Positions 1 to 7,334 of a stretch of DNA of 26,080 bases are shown here, piece by piece. Origin of the DNA: JBAZAX01 sp041671765 (lineage in GTDB: Bacteria; Babelota; Babeliae; Babelales; RVW-14). How positions within the stretch are numbered: the first letter of the stretch is position 1; each line of letters opens with the position of its first letter. The stretch covers positions 1-26,080 of the forward strand of contig JBAZAX010000022.1 in the NCBI GenBank assembly GCA_041671765.1, in the 5' to 3' direction. The notes beneath the pieces were generated by a model. The model made no database searches. It saw only the letters and a program-made list of their open reading frames with translations, and was not told the DNA's origin. The position numbers and the translations under genes were made by a program.

Positions 1-1133
1 ATTTTTGTGCTGCTTAGATATTTTGAATTATTTACTATAGTAATTAAGGTGCTAGGGGTTGTTGCATTATTCAACTCTAGAATAAAATTAACAAAAGCGA
101 GAAGATTTGTTGCATTGGTTTGTTGATTTGCGGTTAAATATTTAGATAAATTTGAATTACTTAAGGTGGTTTGCGTTTCCTTTAGGGTTTGCAGCAGGGC
201 AGCAGATATTGTTGTTGGAGGGTTTAGTGTTCCTAAGAATCCTCCGGCAAATGAAACAGCTAGTACGAAAGCCATTATGTCAATTCTTGAAGATACTGAA
301 TTTGTGCTGCTTGGAAAATCAATCAAAGTTGATGCAATATTTAAATATTTTGGAGTGTTGATCAGCGTGTTTAAAGCAACTGGTATACTTGTTGCTTTAT
401 CAACAGCTGGAAGATCTATTGAAAAAGCTTCTTGAATATATGTTCTTACTAATCTGATATACCACATGTTTTGATTTGCATTACTTATAGTGCTTGCGTA
501 ACTTACTTGATTTGATGCATTTGCGACTAATACATAACCTCCGTTGCTTACAAAAACAACTTTTCTATCATAATATACAGGTGTTTTAATAGTGGGGGTA
601 GGGGATGTTGGCCAATAACTAGAAGTTGTTCCTGCAAGGCCACTGTATAAAACATATGTGTATTGATTTGGGTATGCTGTGCTGCGAAATTTGTTAAGTA
701 AGTTGTCTACGGTGTTTGGAATGTTTGTGGAGGGATCTATATCAACTGGAGTCCAAAATTCACCAGTCCCATAATTGGTGGCAGTCATTGGAATTGGAAT
801 TCCACTTGCAGTTCCGCCGAGGTATTTTCCAGTGGCTTTGTTCATTAATTTAGGAAACATTCCGGATGTGACTAAAGTGCCTTCTGTTACACCTGTTTGA
901 ACCCTTTTTATAACCCATTCTATATTTCCTGTGGCTAAAAGCGCAGACTGCGTGCCATTGTCTGCCAAGTATGTCTTGGTACCCGCTCCGGTTGTGCCTA
1001 AGTTTTCAATTTTGACAATATCGCCAACGCGAATTTGGCCAAATACAATTTTTATGGGGGAAAATACACCCAAACACAATATATAGAGTGTTAAATTATT
1101 TGTTTTTAGCAAATTAAATAAATTTTTTTTCAT
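1..1133 (-). CDS. Exported protein with beta-trefoil-like N-terminus, partial (3' end outside window)
   Basis: An open frame runs without a stop from the ATG at 1133 to the left edge, about 377 codons, so the C-terminus is missing. An AGAAGGA-type ribosome site lies just upstream of the ATG. Residues 1-32 form a Sec signal (basic start, hydrophobic stretch, probable cut near VFG-Q). Residues 38-80, 94-131 and 190-232 look like three divergent copies of a strand-rich unit: hydrophobic-x-N, then a Tyr-Leu or Tyr-Val (TYL, KYL, GYVLV), then a Trp before the end. That resembles a beta-trefoil of the ricin/fascin kind, but this is pattern inference only. The rest is Asn/Thr/Ser-rich helical sequence with three N-x-x-KYL motifs near residues 259-263, 328-333 and 369-373. 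No family was recognised. It is likely secreted or surface exposed. Confidence 0.75.
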   Translation of the reverse strand, partial: MKKNLFNLLKTNNLTLYILCLGVFSPIKIVFGQIRVGDIVKIENLGTTGAGTKTYLADNGTQSALLATGNIEWVIKRVQTGVTEGTLVTSGMFPKLMNKATGKYLGGTASGIPIPMTATNYGTGEFWTPVDIDPSTNIPNTVDNLLNKFRSTAYPNQYTYVLYSGLAGTTSSYWPTSPTPTIKTPVYYDRKVVFVSNGGYVLVANASNQVSYASTISNANQNMWYIRLVRTYIQEAFSIDLPAVDKATSIPVALNTLINTPKYLNIASTLIDFPSSTNSVSSRIDIMAFVLAVSFAGGFLGTLNPPTTISAALLQTLKETQTTLSNSNLSKYLTANQQTNATNLLAFVNFILELNNATTPSTLITIVNNSKYLSSTK

Positions 1134-1272
1134 ACTACAATCCTTCTTCTAATTGAATATTGAACGTGTTGAATTTTACTTTTTGCTTTATCTATAAATT
1201 CTAAAATTCATGAATTTTGAGATATATCTCCCTCGATCTCCTTTGTTTTATAAAAGTCTATTAATTTTAAAG

Positions 1273-1301
1273 CATGGACGTAGACCATAGTTACGCCCAT
1301 G
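1273..1301 (-). terminator. Possible terminator of the parA/RHH pair
   Basis: A ten-base inverted repeat with one mismatch (1273-1282 with 1292-1301, nine-base loop) lies about 70 bases beyond the stop of the ribbon-helix-helix gene. On the minus strand it is followed only by a mixed T/A tract, so termination is plausible but not strong. Confidence 0.4.
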
Positions 1302-1370
1302 TAAAATTATTATATTTTTTTTCGTTGCTTATATTTGAATTTTGAATAAATCTAGCCAAAATCTTTCCAA

Positions 1371-1625
1371 TCAAATTTTGCTTGTTGCTTTTTCTATGGT
1401 TTCCAAAATCCAAAGATTCCGTGAAATCGAACCAATTCTACTTTTCCTTTTTATATCTATTTTTGCTAAAAGTTTTTTTGGAATTCGTAATGTAAGTCTA
1501 TGATCATCTTCTATTTCGGATGCATTATTTGATAACCCTCCCCCCTTTGATATAAATTGTTCAATTTCTTTTTCGATAACGGCATGTGCGGTTTTAACAG
1601 GTTTAGATAGTTCTTTTACAGCCAT
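1371..1625 (-). CDS. Small ribbon-helix-helix protein, ParG-like partner of ParA
   Basis: This 84-residue basic protein has a flexible polar N-terminal half (with a GGG turn near residue 28). Its C-terminal 40 residues match the ribbon-helix-helix pattern: a short strand HRLTLRIP, a Lys-rich helix KKLLAKIDIKRKSR, a turn IGSISRN, and a second helix LWILETIEKA. In the ParF/ParG class of segregation systems, a ParA-type ATPase gene is followed by a small RHH protein that binds the centromere, represses the operon and stimulates the ATPase through its mobile N-terminal tail. This gene lies 78 bases downstream of the ParA-like gene on the same strand, which fits that arrangement. The RHH call rests on pattern only; an antitoxin-like RHH regulator is an alternative, but no toxin gene is adjacent. 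Confidence 0.65.
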   Translation of the reverse strand: MAVKELSKPVKTAHAVIEKEIEQFISKGGGLSNNASEIEDDHRLTLRIPKKLLAKIDIKRKSRIGSISRNLWILETIEKATSKI

Positions 1626-1703
1626 ACGTATCCTTTATTTTAAAAAAATATTGACGTGTTTTTTGTGTATTTTAGACAAAATTGATACAGATAAAATCTG
1701 CAT

Positions 1704-2384
1704 TTAAGACATTACCTTGGCGGAAGTATGACTTTTTTGTGACGTCATATTTATGTCAAAAATCATATCGTGAAGCATGTGTATTTCACTCTTTGCTTTT
1801 CCATCACTTTTCATCTCGATTACCCCTAATCCCTCTGATGTTGCATTTGAAAATACTTTTCTGAGTCCTATAGTTGCTGGAAGTAGAGAGAGATTGCTGG
1901 TTTTTGATATAATGCTCTTTGCATCATCATTATCGATTCCGCGTGAACTGGCGCAATTGATGAATGCGCGGCAAATTAGTTTTTCATTTATTACTTTAGC
2001 TTCTTCGACAAGGTCTGAGACTTTTGTTGCCGTCCAGATATCAAAACTTTTTGGTTGGAATGGTACAACAAAAATATCTGAAATTGTGAGTGCCGCCCTT
2101 AATGATGCCGTGTCTCGTCCTCCGCAATCAATTATAATATCGTCATAATGACTTTCCAGCTTTTTTACTTCACTGCGAACAGCGCTTCCTTTAAGTCGAA
2201 TGGTAGTCCAAGGTGTGTTAATGCCTAAGTTTATTCTGTGGTCTGTCCAATCTCCTGTTGTGCCTTGTTCGTCTGCATCAATGAGTAGAATCTTTTTTTT
2301 GTTAAGAGCTCTGATTACAGTAAGATTAACTGCAATCATACTTTTCCCTACCCCACCTTTGATGCTTCCTACCGTAATAATCAT
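1704..2384 (-). CDS. parA: ParA-family ATPase, short ParF-like type
   Basis: This 226-residue protein begins directly with the deviant Walker A motif KGGVGKS at residues 9-15, followed by LLIDADEQGT (Walker A') and IIIDCGG (Walker B). The signature lysine before GGVGK marks the ParA/MinD superfamily. The short length and the absence of an N-terminal helix-turn-helix place it with type Ib partition ATPases such as ParF. These polymerise or form gradients on DNA and move plasmid or chromosome cargo through a small DNA-binding partner. The next gene downstream encodes a small RHH protein, the usual partner type. A ribosome site AAGGGAG precedes the ATG. A chromosomal Soj role is less likely because no spo0J/parB gene is nearby. 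Whether this is a plasmid remnant or a chromosomal cassette cannot be told here. Confidence 0.88.
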   Translation of the reverse strand: MIITVGSIKGGVGKSMIAVNLTVIRALNKKKILLIDADEQGTTGDWTDHRINLGINTPWTTIRLKGSAVRSEVKKLESHYDDIIIDCGGRDTASLRAALTISDIFVVPFQPKSFDIWTATKVSDLVEEAKVINEKLICRAFINCASSRGIDNDDAKSIISKTSNLSLLPATIGLRKVFSNATSEGLGVIEMKSDGKAKSEIHMLHDMIFDINMTSQKSHTSAKVMS

Positions 2385-2462
2385 AGTAGATTTCTCCCTT
2401 ATGTATTTATGTTAAAAATTAGATGTCTTTTTTGTGTCATTAAGTTGTCGTCAGTGACTTAA

Positions 2463-2491
2463 TAAATATCATTTTGGAAGCTTAATATCAA
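2463..2491 (-). promoter_or_regulatory. Putative promoter of the parA/RHH pair
   Basis: On the minus strand TTGATA (2491-2486) and TATTTA (2468-2463) are separated by 17 bases, a good sigma-70 arrangement, about 80 bases before the parA start. The whole block is nearly identical to one upstream of the PKD-protein gene (3548-3577), which supports a regulatory role. Confidence 0.5.
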
Positions 2492-2506
2492 TAATATATT
2501 ATAAAT

Positions 2507-3496
2507 TTATGGGGTAGAGAGCAAAGTTGCTTTTTGTGTACGTAATTTTTTTGCAGCGATTGAAGAAGTATTTATAAAAGTATTTATTGCTGTCAATTTA
2601 TCAGTTGTGGAAATTAAAGAGTTGTTGGCTGCGGTTAATTCTGATTCCGATCCAATAATTGCAATTCGATTAATAATTCCACGTTTTTGGGTATTGGTTA
2701 AAAAATTTTTATCTTTAGTTATATCAAGCAATCCATTTGCTCCATCTGATAATTTAGGCAAGCCAATAGTTACACGATTATCAAAAAAGCCTTTTAATAA
2801 TGTATAAATAAAATCACCGCCATTGGCTCCTTGAAAAAAATCATAGTTAAATATTGAGTTGTTAACAATCTTAAGTAAGTTTTCCAGGCCTGTTGCATCA
2901 TAATTTGTAATAGTTTTAATTGTGTTAAATAAATCCATAGCACTTGCTGATACGGTGATGTCAGTTTTTGCTCCGCTTCTTCCTCCGGAATTGGCAGCAA
3001 ACATTGTAACAGTATAAGTCCCCGGTGTTGAATAGGTGTGTGTAGGATTTTGCGAAGTCGAAACAGCAGATGAATCACCAAAAATCCAAGTCCATGATGT
3101 TGGTGCTTTTGTACTGGAATCTGTAAAGTTAACCGTAAGACCTGTTGCTGATACACTAAAGTTTGCAATTGGTGGCTCAACAATGGTAATTGTTTCGGTT
3201 TTTATAGTTCTTCCGTCAGCATTTACAGCAAACAATGAAACTTTATAATTTCCGGCTACTGAATAAACGTGAGTGGGATTTTGTATTGAAGAAGCATTAT
3301 TTGCCCCTGAGGATGGTTCGCCAAATGACCAGAACCACGATGTTGGAGAGTTAGAACTTTTGTCTGTAAAAGTTGCTGTAAGGCCTGTTATTGACGTTTT
3401 AAAATCTGCAACAGGCGCTGTGGAACTTAATTGCGTGAAATCTAAAAAAATAATTAAAAAAATTATAAACTTTTTAATACTAAGGTTATTTCTCAT
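2507..3496 (-). CDS. Exported protein with two PKD domains and a helical C-terminal domain
   Basis: This is a 329-residue protein. Residues 1-26 are a signal peptide (basic RNNLSIKK, hydrophobic FIIFLIIFLDF, cut near SSTA). Two consecutive PKD domains follow, at about 27-108 and 109-187. Each carries the family hallmarks: P-x-A-x-F start, F-T-D-x-S, S-W-x-W-x-F-G, Q-N-P-T-H-x-Y, and a final G-x-Y-x-V-x-L/M-x-A-x-N. PKD domains are Ig-like beta sandwiches common on bacterial surface and secreted proteins, where they act as spacers or bind carbohydrate or protein. The C-terminal 140 residues are helical and Asn/Thr-rich, and resemble in style the C-terminal part of the exported protein at 1-1133. 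No catalytic domain is seen. It probably acts outside the cytoplasm. Confidence 0.88.
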   Translation of the reverse strand: MRNNLSIKKFIIFLIIFLDFTQLSSTAPVADFKTSITGLTATFTDKSSNSPTSWFWSFGEPSSGANNASSIQNPTHVYSVAGNYKVSLFAVNADGRTIKTETITIVEPPIANFSVSATGLTVNFTDSSTKAPTSWTWIFGDSSAVSTSQNPTHTYSTPGTYTVTMFAANSGGRSGAKTDITVSASAMDLFNTIKTITNYDATGLENLLKIVNNSIFNYDFFQGANGGDFIYTLLKGFFDNRVTIGLPKLSDGANGLLDITKDKNFLTNTQKRGIINRIAIIGSESELTAANNSLISTTDKLTAINTFINTSSIAAKKLRTQKATLLSTP

Positions 3497-3547
3497 TTTT
3501 AAATCCCCCTATTAATAAGTTTTATTTGCCGTTAATTAATAAATTTG

Positions 3548-3577
3548 AGAATATCATTTTTGAAAACTTAATATCAA
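3548..3577 (-). promoter_or_regulatory. Putative promoter of the PKD-protein gene
   Basis: On the minus strand TTGATA (3577-3572) and TATTCT (3553-3548) are 18 bases apart, about 50 bases before the start codon at 3496. The block TTGATATTAAG...CAAAAATGATATT recurs upstream of parA with a one-base length change. Confidence 0.5.
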
Positions 3578-3664
3578 TTAATTTTTATTATATAGACAAA
3601 ATATTCAAAACGGACACTAAAAAATAATCCCGATCAAATCATCAATGACATAGTCTTTTTACTT

Positions 3665-3791
3665 CGTCGTCCTCGCGAAAGCGGGGACCCAGGTCGTGTT
3701 TTCTATAATGAAATTTTCGTCTGGTCTGCCATTCGTAGCCACGAGTGAAACGAGGGCGAAGTATGGATTCCCGGTCAAGCCGGGAATGACG
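3665..3791. repeat. Composite palindromic repeat element
   Basis: Most of this 446-base gene-free stretch (3497-3942) is unremarkable AT-rich DNA, but 3665-3791 is GC-rich and structured. The ends form an imperfect terminal inverted repeat (CGTCGTCC and GGAATGACG). Just inside the ends are two local hairpins: CCTCGC-GAAA-GCGGGG and TTCCCGG-TCAA-GCCGGGAA. The centre (about 3726-3762) holds a second unit beginning CTGCCATTCGTAGCC and ending GGCGAAG, akin to the CTGCCCGCCATAGCC units at 7.45, 7.53 and 12.54 kb. It is similar in kind to the intergenic palindromic elements of many host-associated bacteria. No coding potential is claimed. Confidence 0.7.
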
Positions 3792-3878
3792 TGGCGTAAA
3801 TACGTTTATCATAATTGTATCTTGATGGCCGTTTAGAATATTTGCACTATATCTTGAAATATGGAACTGAGAAAATGG

Positions 3879-3908
3879 AAGAGGCGTGCTCTCGAGAGCA
3901 CGCCTCTT
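3879..3908 (-). terminator. Intrinsic terminator of the Gly/Ser/Arg-rich protein gene
   Basis: This is a perfect 30-base palindrome (AAGAGGCGTGCTCTC and its complement), able to form a strong GC-rich hairpin with a TCGA loop. It begins about 35 bases after the stop of the gene ending at 3943. Confidence 0.75.
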
Positions 3909-3942
3909 TGCTAGAATTGTTTTGTAATTTATTCTTGATTTA

Positions 3943-5616
3943 TTATTCTTCTACTTCAATAGTTCTTACTTGTTTTCTCACTCGTGTTGTTTTGCGAACA
4001 GGTCTTTCTTGTTGATCATCCTGTGATTTTACAGACCCCTGTTCTTTTTCAAGCTGTTCTTTTGTTGGAAGCTCAGACTTGTCTTGCTTATCGATATTAT
4101 CAATTGCATCTATAAGCTCTTTTTCATTTGCGCGAGCAGACTGTCTGGTCTCGCTTAATTCTTGAGCTTCTTGCTCAGAAGGCTCTTCAATTTCTATGTC
4201 GTGAGTTTTTACAATGTCTCTGTCCTCTTTTTTTATTTGGGTAACTATGTCCCTGTTAATATCATTACCCTGTTCATCCATGCTGTTCTTTAATTCAGAT
4301 TCACTTCTACGAGCAATAACAACATATTCTTTGTCTTTTGAGACATCTTCAGGAAGAATAACTTTAACCGTTTTGCGTGTGTCTATTACTTGTGGAGCAC
4401 TTACTCTAATAAGATATGAGGCTTCTTCATCGTCAGACTTACGATCAATTTTTCGGTACAAGGCGTAGTATAAGTCTTCATTTTTTTCGTTTTCAACGAA
4501 GACATATGTTGAAGGATCATCTTCCTTTTCCGGAACTTCAAGATAAATACTTACACCTGCTCTTGGGTACCAGTAATAACCAAGATCAGCAAACATTAAA
4601 CCGTAACCGAGAGAGGCAAATGGATATGCCCAGCAGTTATAGGAGTTCATGTACCACCATGCCGAACCTGGGTAATAATAAAGACCTAAGCCTGTTGCCC
4701 ATGGCCATGGGGTTGCCCAGTAAGGACCCCAGTATCCGCCAAATGGGTACCAGAAAGGAGCCAAAGCTGCATATCCGAAGAATGCACCACCCCAGAAAGC
4801 GGCGGCGTAACCCCAACCATAACCCCAACCGTGTCCCCAGTATCCACCGTGGTGTCCCCAATATCCACCATGACGCCCGCCGTGGCCACCATGGCCGCCA
4901 CGTCCACCGTGGTGACGTGAAATTTTATTTGATCGAGATTTCGATCTGCTACCACCTTTTCCTAATTTACTACCTCTACCGGATTTTCCACTGCGACCGA
5001 CTTTGCTACTTCGACCTGATTTGCTACTTCGACCTGATTTGCTACTTTTGCCTACTTTGCTTGAAGATTTGCCAGATTTTCCAGACTTAACAGATCTACC
5101 TGATTTGCCTGATTTGACAGTTCTACCTGACTTACCTGATTTAACAGATCTAGTTGAAGATTTTCCTGATCTAATCGATTTACCAGAAGATCTACCGCTA
5201 GATCTGACAGATGATCTTGGTTTGCTCGATGATCCGGATCTTACAGATCTACCGCCGGACGATCTACCGCTAGATTGCACAGACGATCTTGAAGAGCTTC
5301 GACCACTTGAGTAGCTTCTGCCTCCAGATCTACTGCCGGACGATCTACCGCTAGATCGCACAGACGATCTTGAAGAGCTTCGACCACTTGAGTAGCTTCT
5401 GCCTCCAGATCTACTGCCTGACGAGCTTCTGCCCCCTCCGGATCTACCCCCGCCAGACCTACCACCTCCACCTCCGCTGCGCACTAATTTTTTAGACTTT
5501 TGATCTTTTTCATCAATAAGCTTAAAGTCTTCGAATTTATCTCCGAAAAGACTAGAGCTTGAAACAAGCATTGTGCAGATCGTCACAATGAACATGTTTT
5601 TAATCTTTGTATTCAC
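3943..5616 (-). CDS. Exported Ser/Gly/Arg/Lys-rich, His/Gly- and aromatic-rich protein
   Basis: This 557-residue protein starts at GTG 5616, chosen because AAGGAG lies just upstream and the signal peptide (NTKIKNMFIVTICTMLVSS) begins there. The open frame extends upstream only to a TTG at 5643. After the signal come four zones. Residues about 47-232 are almost only S, G, R and K in short repeats, drifting from RSSGG types to KSGRS types. Residues 235-260 are HGG repeats. Residues about 252-352 are crowded with W, Y, F, G and P. Residues 353-557 are a normal, charged, partly helical tail. The middle resembles structural or adhesive glycine-rich proteins, but no family was recognised. It was probably written with ongoing repeat expansion, since it contains an 81-base tandem duplication. 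A surface or matrix role is a guess. Confidence 0.8.
   Translation of the reverse strand: MNTKIKNMFIVTICTMLVSSSSLFGDKFEDFKLIDEKDQKSKKLVRSGGGGGRSGGGRSGGGRSSSGSRSGGRSYSSGRSSSRSSVRSSGRSSGSRSGGRSYSSGRSSSRSSVQSSGRSSGGRSVRSGSSSKPRSSVRSSGRSSGKSIRSGKSSTRSVKSGKSGRTVKSGKSGRSVKSGKSGKSSSKVGKSSKSGRSSKSGRSSKVGRSGKSGRGSKLGKGGSRSKSRSNKISRHHGGRGGHGGHGGRHGGYWGHHGGYWGHGWGYGWGYAAAFWGGAFFGYAALAPFWYPFGGYWGPYWATPWPWATGLGLYYYPGSAWWYMNSYNCWAYPFASLGYGLMFADLGYYWYPRAGVSIYLEVPEKEDDPSTYVFVENEKNEDLYYALYRKIDRKSDDEEASYLIRVSAPQVIDTRKTVKVILPEDVSKDKEYVVIARRSESELKNSMDEQGNDINRDIVTQIKKEDRDIVKTHDIEIEEPSEQEAQELSETRQSARANEKELIDAIDNIDKQDKSELPTKEQLEKEQGSVKSQDDQQERPVRKTTRVRKQVRTIEVEE
5254..5415 (-). repeat. 81-base tandem duplication inside the Ser/Gly/Arg zone
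   Basis: Bases 5254-5334 and 5335-5415 are two adjacent copies, identical except for about one base (GATTGCAC against GATCGCAC). The unit is exactly 27 codons, so the frame is kept. The single difference changes Gln to Arg. Such near-identity implies recent duplication. Confidence 0.9.
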
Positions 5617-5682
5617 GACTCTCCTTTCTCCTATCCCCGCCAAAAATTACCACTTACTTCTAAATACTTTTTTTCTAATTTA

Positions 5683-5712
5683 ATAATAGTAAATTTAATA
5701 TTACTAAATCAA
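5683..5712 (-). promoter_or_regulatory. Possible promoter of the Gly/Ser/Arg-rich protein gene
   Basis: Minus-strand TTGATT (5712-5707) and TATTAT (5688-5683) lie 18 bases apart, about 70 bases before the GTG start. In such AT-rich DNA chance matches are common, so support is modest. Confidence 0.35.
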
Positions 5713-5841
5713 GTGTTTGAATAATATTTTTATTCGTTTTGGGCCAAGGAGATATAAAAATGGCAAAAACTGTATAAAACGGTATGGTTTTGGTATGATG
5801 AATTTCATAAAAAATTAGTAACCTTTAAAATAAGTGGGTTT

Positions 5842-6669
5842 ATGGAATATAAAAGCAAGCGGCTTCGGCTGGAAGCTGAAGAGTTGGAAAAATTACCGAT
5901 TAAAAAAAAGGCTTACGGGCAGCATTTTTTGCGAAATCAGGCCGTTGTTGATCGGATGATTCATACCGTTAACATATCATCGGAAACATCTGTTGCCGAA
6001 ATTGGTTGTGGTGACGGTTTTTTGACTTCTGCGATTTTACATCAAACAAAGTGTAAAAATCTATTTGTGTATGAAATTGATTCTGAATGGATAGATTATG
6101 TTGAGAAAAAAATTAGAGATTCTCGTCTAAAAATAAATAATGACGATATTTTACAGGTTGATTTGGAAAAAGATCTTGCATCCCACAAGCCCATTGTTTT
6201 GCTTGCAAATTTGCCTTATCAAATTACATTTCCAATTTTATTCAAAATTCAGAAATGCAAAGATTTGTTCCAGGAGGGTGTGGTTATGGTGCAAGAGGAA
6301 GTTGCACAAAAAATTGTTGCAGCCCGAGGTAAGAAATTTTCTCCAACTACAATGTTTTTGCAGCGCCATTTCGAATGGAAGTTGCTTGATAAAGTTGCAC
6401 CCGGTTCATTCATACCTGCTCCAAAAGTTTTTTCGCGCACACTTTATTTTAAACCAAAATTTGACGTGCCGGAAATTCCACGTGAAACAGAATTTTGGGC
6501 GTTTCTTAAGTTATGCTACAGGTTTCCAAGACAAACTCTTAAAAACAATTTGAAAGCAACAAAATACTTCACTAATCAAAAACTTTCACCTGATATTTTG
6601 GCTCTAAGAGCGCAACAGTTGCCATTTAATGACTTTGTGAGTTTATGGAAAGAAATAATTTCTGAGTAA
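5842..6669 (+). CDS. rsmA: 16S rRNA adenine dimethyltransferase RsmA (KsgA)
   Basis: RsmA methylates the two adjacent adenosines in the 3' terminal hairpin of 16S rRNA using S-adenosylmethionine, a late ribosome-assembly step. The 275-residue protein shows the family motifs in order: GQHFL at 26-30 (N-terminal motif), EIGCGDG at 53-59 (SAM-binding motif I; most homologues have EIGPG), the acidic residue E78 after strand 2, the DD pair near 101-102, and NLPYQI at 123-128 (catalytic motif IV). A helical C-terminal domain follows, with a P-x-P-K-V-like segment (PAPKVFS). Length is normal. A leader of about 20 charged residues precedes the first motif. The next gene starts 25 bases downstream and may be cotranscribed. 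Confidence 0.95.
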   Translation: MEYKSKRLRLEAEELEKLPIKKKAYGQHFLRNQAVVDRMIHTVNISSETSVAEIGCGDGFLTSAILHQTKCKNLFVYEIDSEWIDYVEKKIRDSRLKINNDDILQVDLEKDLASHKPIVLLANLPYQITFPILFKIQKCKDLFQEGVVMVQEEVAQKIVAARGKKFSPTTMFLQRHFEWKLLDKVAPGSFIPAPKVFSRTLYFKPKFDVPEIPRETEFWAFLKLCYRFPRQTLKNNLKATKYFTNQKLSPDILALRAQQLPFNDFVSLWKEIISE

Positions 6670-6694
6670 TTTAAAATATTATGGGTATAAAATT

Positions 6695-7153
6695 ATGAAA
6701 ATCTTAAATAACTTTAAAACGGTATTATTAGTTTGTGTTTTTTTTACCAGCGGTTTGAATGCGGCAAAAATAGGTAATTTAGATAAGCCTACAAAAAAAG
6801 AAATTCAAGAAACCATTGATGTTGCTGTAAATGGTATACTTGATAGCATTTCTCCTACGACGAAAAAAACAGTATTAAAAGAGATAAAATTAATAACATT
6901 TGCGCTAATATCCGGTGCAGGCATTGGTGGATGCGCTTATGCATATGCTTATGATAAATTAGATTTGGATTACGACACATCGTGGGCAAGTGGGACATTT
7001 GGATCATGCGTCGGATTGACTGCGGCTATTTGGTTTTACGTTTTATTAAAGGCTGTTGATAAAAAATTAATAAATTCAACGTCCGATCTTGAGGTTAAGT
7101 TGAAGATGTTAGAAAATATGAGCGTGATGCTTAATGGTTCTGGCAAAAATTAG
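6695..7153 (+). CDS. Small exported or membrane protein, unknown
   Basis: This is a 152-residue protein with a clear N-terminal signal (KILNNFKTVLLVCVFFTSG, likely cut at LNA-AK). Two further hydrophobic segments occur at about 64-88 (LITFALISGAGIGGCAYAYAY) and about 99-120 (FGSCVGLTAAIWFYVLLKAV), separated by an acidic loop (DKLDLDYD). They could form a membrane hairpin with a charged helical C-terminus. No family was recognised. It lies 25 bases after rsmA on the same strand without a visible terminator between them, so it may be read from the rsmA promoter. Composition is like that of its neighbours. Confidence 0.7.
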   Translation: MKILNNFKTVLLVCVFFTSGLNAAKIGNLDKPTKKEIQETIDVAVNGILDSISPTTKKTVLKEIKLITFALISGAGIGGCAYAYAYDKLDLDYDTSWASGTFGSCVGLTAAIWFYVLLKAVDKKLINSTSDLEVKLKMLENMSVMLNGSGKN

Positions 7154-7214
7154 CTTATTACCCGATGTTTTTTAATATTCGCCTGCGGTTTTAAAATACA
7201 GTTTTAAGTTGTAA

Positions 7215-7319
7215 GTTTTAACGAAGTCGGAAGTCTGGCCTGTCAGGCGAAGCTGCTTAGGACAATTTGTTCGTCGTAGTTTTAACTAAATCGAACGGAT
7301 GGCTTGCCAGGCGAAGCTG
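7215..7319. repeat. Two 41-base imperfect direct repeats
   Basis: Bases 7215-7255 and 7279-7319 align without gaps and agree at about 33 of 41 positions. Both start GTTTTAAC and end CAGGCGAAGCTG. Each contains a small palindrome around GCCTGTCAGGC or GCTTGCCAGGC. A short hairpin GCTG-TGTAA-CAGC follows at 7316-7328, just before the tRNA 3' end. They lie in the gene-free stretch 7154-7334, in which I see nothing else. Confidence 0.65.
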
Positions 7320-7334
7320 TGTAACAGCGAAGAC

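Noticed and set aside
3665..3791. Possible CRISPR-like or regulatory RNA structure
   Set aside because: No regularly spaced identical repeats with unique spacers; the hairpins are better explained as a palindromic repeat element. No CRISPR array was seen anywhere in the window.
4416..5090. 224-codon plus-strand open frame
   Set aside because: It lies wholly opposite the same low-complexity gene, has no family resemblance, and shows antisense composition (His/Arg/Pro then Leu/Cys/Tyr).
5003..5314. Plus-strand frame rich in L-P-D-L units that looks like leucine-rich repeats
   Set aside because: It is the antisense reading of the Ser/Gly/Arg/Lys repeat zone of the exported protein at 3943-5616; the pattern follows from the repeated codons and there is no ribosome site or domain.
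5761..5778. Five-codon leader (ATG GCA AAA ACT GTA TAA) behind a perfect AAGGAGATATA
   Set aside because: The ribosome site looks real, but a leader peptide cannot be supported without conservation, and no regulatory hairpin tied to rsmA is visible.
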